A DNA stretch of 60,610 bases from NCBI GenBank assembly GCA_017848755.1, contig JAFIHI010000103.1:1-60610 (forward strand). Direction: 5' to 3'. Shown piece by piece: positions 56,850 to 60,610 of this stretch. Position 1 is the first letter of the stretch, and the number at the start of each line of letters is the position of its first letter. The position numbers and the translations under genes were made by a program. The notes beneath the pieces are model-generated. The model was not told the origin of the DNA, ran no database searches, and was given only the letters and a program-made list of their open reading frames with translations. The stretch is from Nakamurella sp. Its GTDB lineage: Bacteria > Actinomycetota > Actinomycetes > Mycobacteriales > Nakamurellaceae.

Positions 56850-57659
56850 GTGTCGACACCAGGCCAGCCCACCGGCGAAGCGCTCGACGAACCCGCGTTC
56901 GACGAGCCGGCGGCCGACCAGTCGGCTGAGCAGCCGGCCGATGCCGCGTCGAGCGACGACGGCGCGGTCGCGGAGGCGGACAATGGCGCAGCCGAGACGA
57001 TGAGTGGCGCCGCCACCGATGCCGCGGCGGCCGGCGCCGATACCGAGGGCGTCGAGAGCACCGACCCCGCCGCGGAACTCCGCGCGGAGCTGCGGAAGGC
57101 CCCCGGCCGCTGGTACGTCGTGCACTCCTACGCCGGCAAGGAGAACACTGTCAAGAACAACCTGGAGTCCCGGATCGAATCGCTCGGCATGCGCGATTAC
57201 ATCTACCAGGTCGAGGTCCCCACCGAGGAATACGTGGAGATCAAGAACGGGCAGCGCAAGTCCAAGCGTCGCATGGTCTACCCGGGCTACATCCTGGTAC
57301 GCATGGACCTGACGGACGAGTCGTGGAGCGTGGTGCGCAACACGCCGCAGGTGACGGGTTTCGTCGGTGCGACCGCGCAGCAGCCCTCGGCCTTGTCGAT
57401 CGACGAGGTCGTCAAGATCCTCGCCCCGGCCGCACCGAAGAAGGCCGCGGCGGCCGTGGCTGCCTCCGGGGCGCCCATCCGCACCGAGGTCGACTTCGAG
57501 GTCGGTGAGGCCGTCACCGTGATGGACGGGCCGTTCGCATCGCTGCCCGCGACCATCGCCGAAGTGAGCCCCGGCCCGGGCAAGCTCAAGGTGTTGGTGT
57601 CGATCTTCGGCCGGGAGACCGAGGTCGAACTCACCTTCGCCCAGGTGGCCAAGATATAG
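56850..57659 (+). CDS. nusG: transcription termination/antitermination factor NusG
   Basis: A 269-residue elongation factor binding RNA polymerase. The NGN domain ([40 protein letters not shown]) starts at ~residue 85, followed by a KOW domain ([21 protein letters not shown]). The first ~75 residues are acidic and Ala-rich and unlike the conserved fold. GTG 56850 follows CAGGAAG. Gene order secE-nusG-rplK is universal. Confidence 0.95.
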   Translation: MSTPGQPTGEALDEPAFDEPAADQSAEQPADAASSDDGAVAEADNGAAETMSGAATDAAAAGADTEGVESTDPAAELRAELRKAPGRWYVVHSYAGKENTVKNNLESRIESLGMRDYIYQVEVPTEEYVEIKNGQRKSKRRMVYPGYILVRMDLTDESWSVVRNTPQVTGFVGATAQQPSALSIDEVVKILAPAAPKKAAAAVAASGAPIRTEVDFEVGEAVTVMDGPFASLPATIAEVSPGPGKLKVLVSIFGRETEVELTFAQVAKI

Positions 57660-57804
57660 GCCCGACGGCAACGGCCGCGAACGTCGTCATCAACGTCGCT
57701 GTGACCGGGACAGCGTGAGCCGGCCCCAGCGAACCCAGCACAGCGAGCCAAGCACCACGTGCAGCACCGCACCACACCACCGAGGAACCCAGGAAGAAGT
57801 AACC

Positions 57805-58239
57805 ATGCCCCCCAAGAAGAAGAAGCTGGCAGCCGTCATCAAGCTGCAGATCCAGGCCGGCGCGGCCAACCCGGCGCCGCCGGTGGGTCCCGCGCTCGGT
57901 CAGCACGGCGTCAACATCATGGAGTTCTGCAAGGCGTACAACGCCGCGACGGAATCCCAGCGCGGCGACGTCGTGCCGGTCGAGATCTCGGTCTATGAGG
58001 ACCGGTCGTTCGACTTCAAGCTGAAGACCCCGCCCGCGTCGCGGCTGCTGCTCAAGGCGGCCGGCGTGCAGAAGGGCTCCGGCACCCCGCACACCAACAA
58101 GGTGGCATCCGTGACGGCGGCGCAGATCCGCGACATCGCCGCGACGAAGCAGGTCGACCTGAACGCGAACGACATCGACGCGGCCGCCAAGATCATCGCC
58201 GGTACCGCCCGCTCGATGGGCATCACGGTCACCGACTGA
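57805..58239 (+). CDS. rplK: 50S ribosomal protein L11
   Basis: A 144-residue protein of the GTPase-associated centre. Typical L11 sequence: [40 protein letters not shown] and [12 protein letters not shown]-like [19 protein letters not shown] 57805 with AGGAAG upstream. Its length is standard. An exact dispersed-motif copy follows 12 nt after the stop. Confidence 0.97.
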   Translation: MPPKKKKLAAVIKLQIQAGAANPAPPVGPALGQHGVNIMEFCKAYNAATESQRGDVVPVEISVYEDRSFDFKLKTPPASRLLLKAAGVQKGSGTPHTNKVASVTAAQIRDIAATKQVDLNANDIDAAAKIIAGTARSMGITVTD

Positions 58240-58251
58240 TGCCGCACCGGG

Positions 58252-58264
58252 TATGACGCTGTTC
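58252..58264 (+). repeat. dispersed motif TATGACGNTGTTC, exact copy 6
   Basis: TATGACGCTGTTC, preceded by GGG as in the menG copy, in the rplK-rplA spacer just after the rplK stop. Confidence 0.7.
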
Positions 58265-58383
58265 GAGAGGATGGCGCCGTACCGAACGGCATGGCCCGCG
58301 GGGCGATGCCGGTGGGAGGGCCACGCGCTGGCCCGGTCACCACACCCTCCTGCACTACCTTTTTCTGATCAAGGAGTAGGAAC

Positions 58384-59085
58384 ATGAAGCGCAGCAAGGC
58401 TTATCGCGCCGCCGCCGAGAAGATCGACCGCACCAAGCTGTATGCCCCGGCCGAGGCCGTGGCGCTGGCGAGACAGACGTCGGTCGGGCGGCAGGATGCC
58501 ACCGTGGAGGTCGCCCTGGTGCTGGGCGTCGACCCCCGCAAGGCGGATCAGATGGTGCGCGGCACCGTGAACCTGCCGCACGGCACGGGTAAGACGGCCC
58601 GGGTGATCGTGTTCGCCGTGGGCGAGAAGGCGGCCGAGGCCGAGGGCGCCGGTGCGGACGCGGTCGGGTCGGACGACCTGATCGAGAAGATCCAGGGCGG
58701 CTGGCTCGACTTCGACGCCGCCATCGCCACCCCCGACCAGATGGCCAAGGTCGGCCGGATCGCGCGGATCCTGGGCCCGCGTGGCCTGATGCCGAACCCG
58801 AAGACCGGCACGGTGACCGCGGATGTCGCCAAGGCAGTCGCGGACATCAAGGGCGGCAAGATCAACTTCCGGGTGGACAAGGCCGCGAACCTGCACCTGA
58901 TCATCGGCAAGGCGTCGTTTACCACCGAGCAATTGGTGGAGAACTACGCCGCGGCGCTCGACGAGGTGCTGCGCTCCAAGCCGTCGGCGGCCAAGGGGCG
59001 GTACCTGAAGAAGGCGTTCGTCACCACGACGATGGGCCCGTCGATCCCGCTGGATACGCAGGCCAAGGCGGTCGTGGAGGCCTGA
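58384..59085 (+). CDS. rplA: 50S ribosomal protein L1
   Basis: A 233-residue protein of the mobile L1 stalk, and in many bacteria an autogenous repressor. Conserved stretches: [35 protein letters not shown] and [18 protein letters not shown]. Length normal; ATG 58384 preceded by AAGGAGTAGG. Confidence 0.97.
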   Translation: MKRSKAYRAAAEKIDRTKLYAPAEAVALARQTSVGRQDATVEVALVLGVDPRKADQMVRGTVNLPHGTGKTARVIVFAVGEKAAEAEGAGADAVGSDDLIEKIQGGWLDFDAAIATPDQMAKVGRIARILGPRGLMPNPKTGTVTADVAKAVADIKGGKINFRVDKAANLHLIIGKASFTTEQLVENYAAALDEVLRSKPSAAKGRYLKKAFVTTTMGPSIPLDTQAKAVVEA

Positions 59086-59096
59086 CGGGCCACTGG

Positions 59097-59144
59097 GCTG
59101 CACCTGCGCTGCGGGCACGGCGCCGGATTTGGCGCAGGTGCAGC
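59097..59144. terminator. 13-bp perfect inverted repeat after rplA
   Basis: GCTGCACCTGCGC (59097-59109) pairs with its exact complement GCGCAGGTGCAGC (59132-59144) across a 22-nt loop, 11 nt after the rplA stop. It could end the rplK-rplA transcript, although no T-run follows. Its right arm overlaps the -35 box of the next promoter. Confidence 0.6.
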
Positions 59145-59157
59145 GGTCCGGTAGAGT
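59129..59157 (+). promoter_or_regulatory. putative rplJ-rplL promoter
   Basis: TTGGCG (59129-59134) and TAGAGT (59152-59157) are separated by 17 nt, a good sigma-A-type arrangement. Transcription would start near 59165, giving a ~350-nt leader before rplJ. Confidence 0.55.
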
Positions 59158-59164
59158 AGACGAC

Positions 59165-59515
59165 TGTTCCACCGAAGACCGTTGGTCTTGCCGCGCGCGT
59201 CGCGGATCGGGCTCCGATCCGGATTGCGTGCCGGTAACGAAGGTTCTGCGCGCCAGCGCGGACGGCCCACGCAGGAGGACGAGGTATCGCGCCGAACATC
59301 GTCATCGTCGTCATAGACGGTGATCGACATCGTGCGCCACGCCCCGTGCGCCTGCGCCGGGGCGTTTATTGCTTTTCGGGCTCTGCTTTCTACGCAGAGC
59401 GCCGCCGAGAGCACAACCCTTCGCCAGCGGATTCGATCCGGCAGCCATCGTTGCCGGAGGCACGGCCACGGCGCGGGCTTGCGTCGTGCGAAGGACGAAG
59501 TGAAAGGAGGCGAGG
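59165..59515 (+). ncRNA. rplJ leader with two hairpins (candidate L10-type autoregulatory leader)
   Basis: The ~350-nt stretch upstream of rplJ has no supported gene. It holds a GC stem ACGCCCCG/CGGGGCGT (59339-59346, 59358-59365) followed by TTATTGCTTTT, which looks like an intrinsic terminator. Fifteen nt on is a perfect 7-bp stem GCTCTGC/GCAGAGC (59380-59386, 59394-59400). Long leaders here are commonly L10 binding sites that control rplJL. A one-mismatch dispersed-motif copy (59294-59306) lies within. Confidence 0.5.
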
Positions 59516-60064
59516 ATGGCCAACTCTGCCAAGACGGCCGCGGTCGCAGAGATCGCGGAGAAGTTCCGCAGCTCCCAGGCGGCCGTGGTCACCGAGTACC
59601 GCGGCCTGTCCATGAAGCAGCTCACCGCGCTGCGGCGGGCGCTCGGGGCCGGCACCGAATACACGGTCGCCAAGAACACGCTGGTCCAGCGCGCCGCCGC
59701 GGATGCCGGTATCGAAGGGCTGGACGACCTGCTCGTAGGCCCGACAGCGATCGCGTTCATCTCCGGCGAGCCGGTCGATGCCGCGAAGGCGCTGCGTGAT
59801 TTCGCCAAGGCCAATGCGCCGCTGGTGATCAAGGGCGGCCTCGTCGACGGCAGTGCCGTGGGCGCCGCCGAGGTCGACAAGCTTGCCGATCTCGAATCCC
59901 GCGATGTGCTGCTGGCCAAGATGGCCGGCGCCATGAAGGGCTCGCTGACCAAGGCCGCGGTCCTGTTCAGCCAGCTGCCCAGCCAGGTCGCGCGCCTGGC
60001 CGCCGCCCTGCAGGAGAAGCGGACGGCAGAAGGCACCACAGCAGGATCCGGCGAAGCCGCCTGA
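59516..60064 (+). CDS. rplJ: 50S ribosomal protein L10
   Basis: A 182-residue stalk-base protein that anchors L7/L12 dimers. Conserved [49 protein letters not shown] and GPTAIAF are present, with the L12-binding helix at the C-terminus. ATG 59516 is preceded by GAAAGGAGG. It is followed by rplL after ~97 bp. Likely autoregulated via its long leader. Confidence 0.97.
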   Translation: MANSAKTAAVAEIAEKFRSSQAAVVTEYRGLSMKQLTALRRALGAGTEYTVAKNTLVQRAAADAGIEGLDDLLVGPTAIAFISGEPVDAAKALRDFAKANAPLVIKGGLVDGSAVGAAEVDKLADLESRDVLLAKMAGAMKGSLTKAAVLFSQLPSQVARLAAALQEKRTAEGTTAGSGEAA

Positions 60065-60160
60065 TCCGACCGACCGGCCTGCGTTCCGAGCGGGCCGACG
60101 CACCACCCGGTCGACATCAAGGCCGGCACACTTCACGTTGCACCACGAAAGGACACCATC

Positions 60161-60553
60161 ATGGCGAAGCTCTCCACCGAGGAACTTCTCGACCAGTTCA
60201 AGGAGCTCACCCTCATCGAGCTCTCCGAGTTCATCAAGGCGTTCGAGGAGACCTTCGACGTCACCGCCGCCGCGCCGGTGGCAGCCGTGGCCGTCGCCGG
60301 TCCGGCCGGTGGCGCCGCCGCCGAGGCCGCTGAGGAGCAGGACGAGTTCGACGTCATCCTCGAGTCCGCGGGCGAGAAGAAGGTCCAGGTCATCAAGGCG
60401 GTCCGCGAGATCGTCTCCGGCCTCGGCCTGAAGGAGGCCAAGGACCTGGTCGACGCCGCGCCGAAGCCGGTGCTGGAGAAGGCCACCAAGGAGGCCGCCG
60501 AGGCCGCCAAGGCCAAGCTGGAAGAAGCCGGCGCGAAGGCGACCGTCAAGTAG
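60161..60553 (+). CDS. rplL: 50S ribosomal protein L7/L12
   Basis: A 130-residue stalk protein that recruits translation GTPases. The N-terminal dimerisation domain ([20 protein letters not shown]) is joined by an Ala/Gly-rich hinge (residues ~37-58) to the C-terminal domain ([38 protein letters not shown]). ATG 60161 has GAAAGGA upstream. Standard length. Confidence 0.97.
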   Translation: MAKLSTEELLDQFKELTLIELSEFIKAFEETFDVTAAAPVAAVAVAGPAGGAAAEAAEEQDEFDVILESAGEKKVQVIKAVREIVSGLGLKEAKDLVDAAPKPVLEKATKEAAEAAKAKLEEAGAKATVK

Positions 60554-60585
60554 TACGCCGCGACCGCCGCGGGCGCCGTCACGAG

Positions 60586-60598
60586 TATGACGATGTTC
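60586..60598 (+). repeat. dispersed motif TATGACGNTGTTC, exact copy 7
   Basis: TATGACGATGTTC followed by GCGGCG, 32 nt after the rplL stop, at the right end of the window. Confidence 0.7.
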
Positions 60599-60610
60599 GC
60601 GGCGCGAGGC

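Overview
The window is chromosomal DNA of a high-GC actinobacterium, most likely a member of Mycobacteriales. Three things suggest this. The core gene order (menD, isochorismate synthase, menG, menJ, polyprenyl synthase; yajQ beside tRNA-Tyr; rpmG-hadA-hadB-tRNA-Trp-secE-nusG-rplK-rplA) matches the mycobacterial arrangement. Complex I is a complete 14-gene set feeding a menaquinone chain. Starts are often GTG or TTG, with many 4-bp ATGA/GTGA overlaps. I cannot assign a genus from the sequence alone.

Layout. 1-1031: a toxin-antitoxin pair cut by the window edge and a small membrane protein. 1195-24948: a respiratory block holding menD, a menF-like isochorismate synthase, menG, menJ, nuoA to nuoN and a long-chain polyprenyl diphosphate synthase. 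It makes the quinone, its tail, and the dehydrogenase that reduces it. A Rex-type operator lies in front of menJ-nuo, and a weaker iron-box-like dyad precedes nuoA. 24974-28546: a small unknown protein, RarD, an Lrp/AsnC regulator divergent from a DDAH-family amidinohydrolase, and YajQ. 28686-28769: tRNA-Tyr. 28930-40840: a mobile-element region with a tyrosine integrase at the tRNA, a frameshifted YhcG/DUF1016 nuclease, a frameshifted MobF relaxase-helicase, a PIN/HTH toxin-antitoxin pair, and an ABC-2 exporter divergent from a NarL-type two-component system. 41113-51404: an accessory catabolic operon with a GMC oxidoreductase, a small partner protein, a dipeptide-type ABC importer and an aldehyde dehydrogenase, facing an unusual TetR regulator that carries an extra IS630-like DNA-binding domain. 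51721-60610: back to core genes, with a GGDEF/EAL protein, tRNA-Thr, tRNA-Met, rpmG, hadAB, tRNA-Trp, secE, nusG, rplK, rplA, rplJ and rplL.

The most striking unexplained signal is a dispersed 13-base motif, TATGACGNTGTTC. It occurs seven times exactly and six more times with one mismatch, on both strands, inside genes and just after stop codons. I found it only in the core parts (1.7-28.1 kb and 55.2-60.6 kb) and not in the accessory block between them. It behaves like a genome-wide signal sequence acting at the DNA or RNA level.
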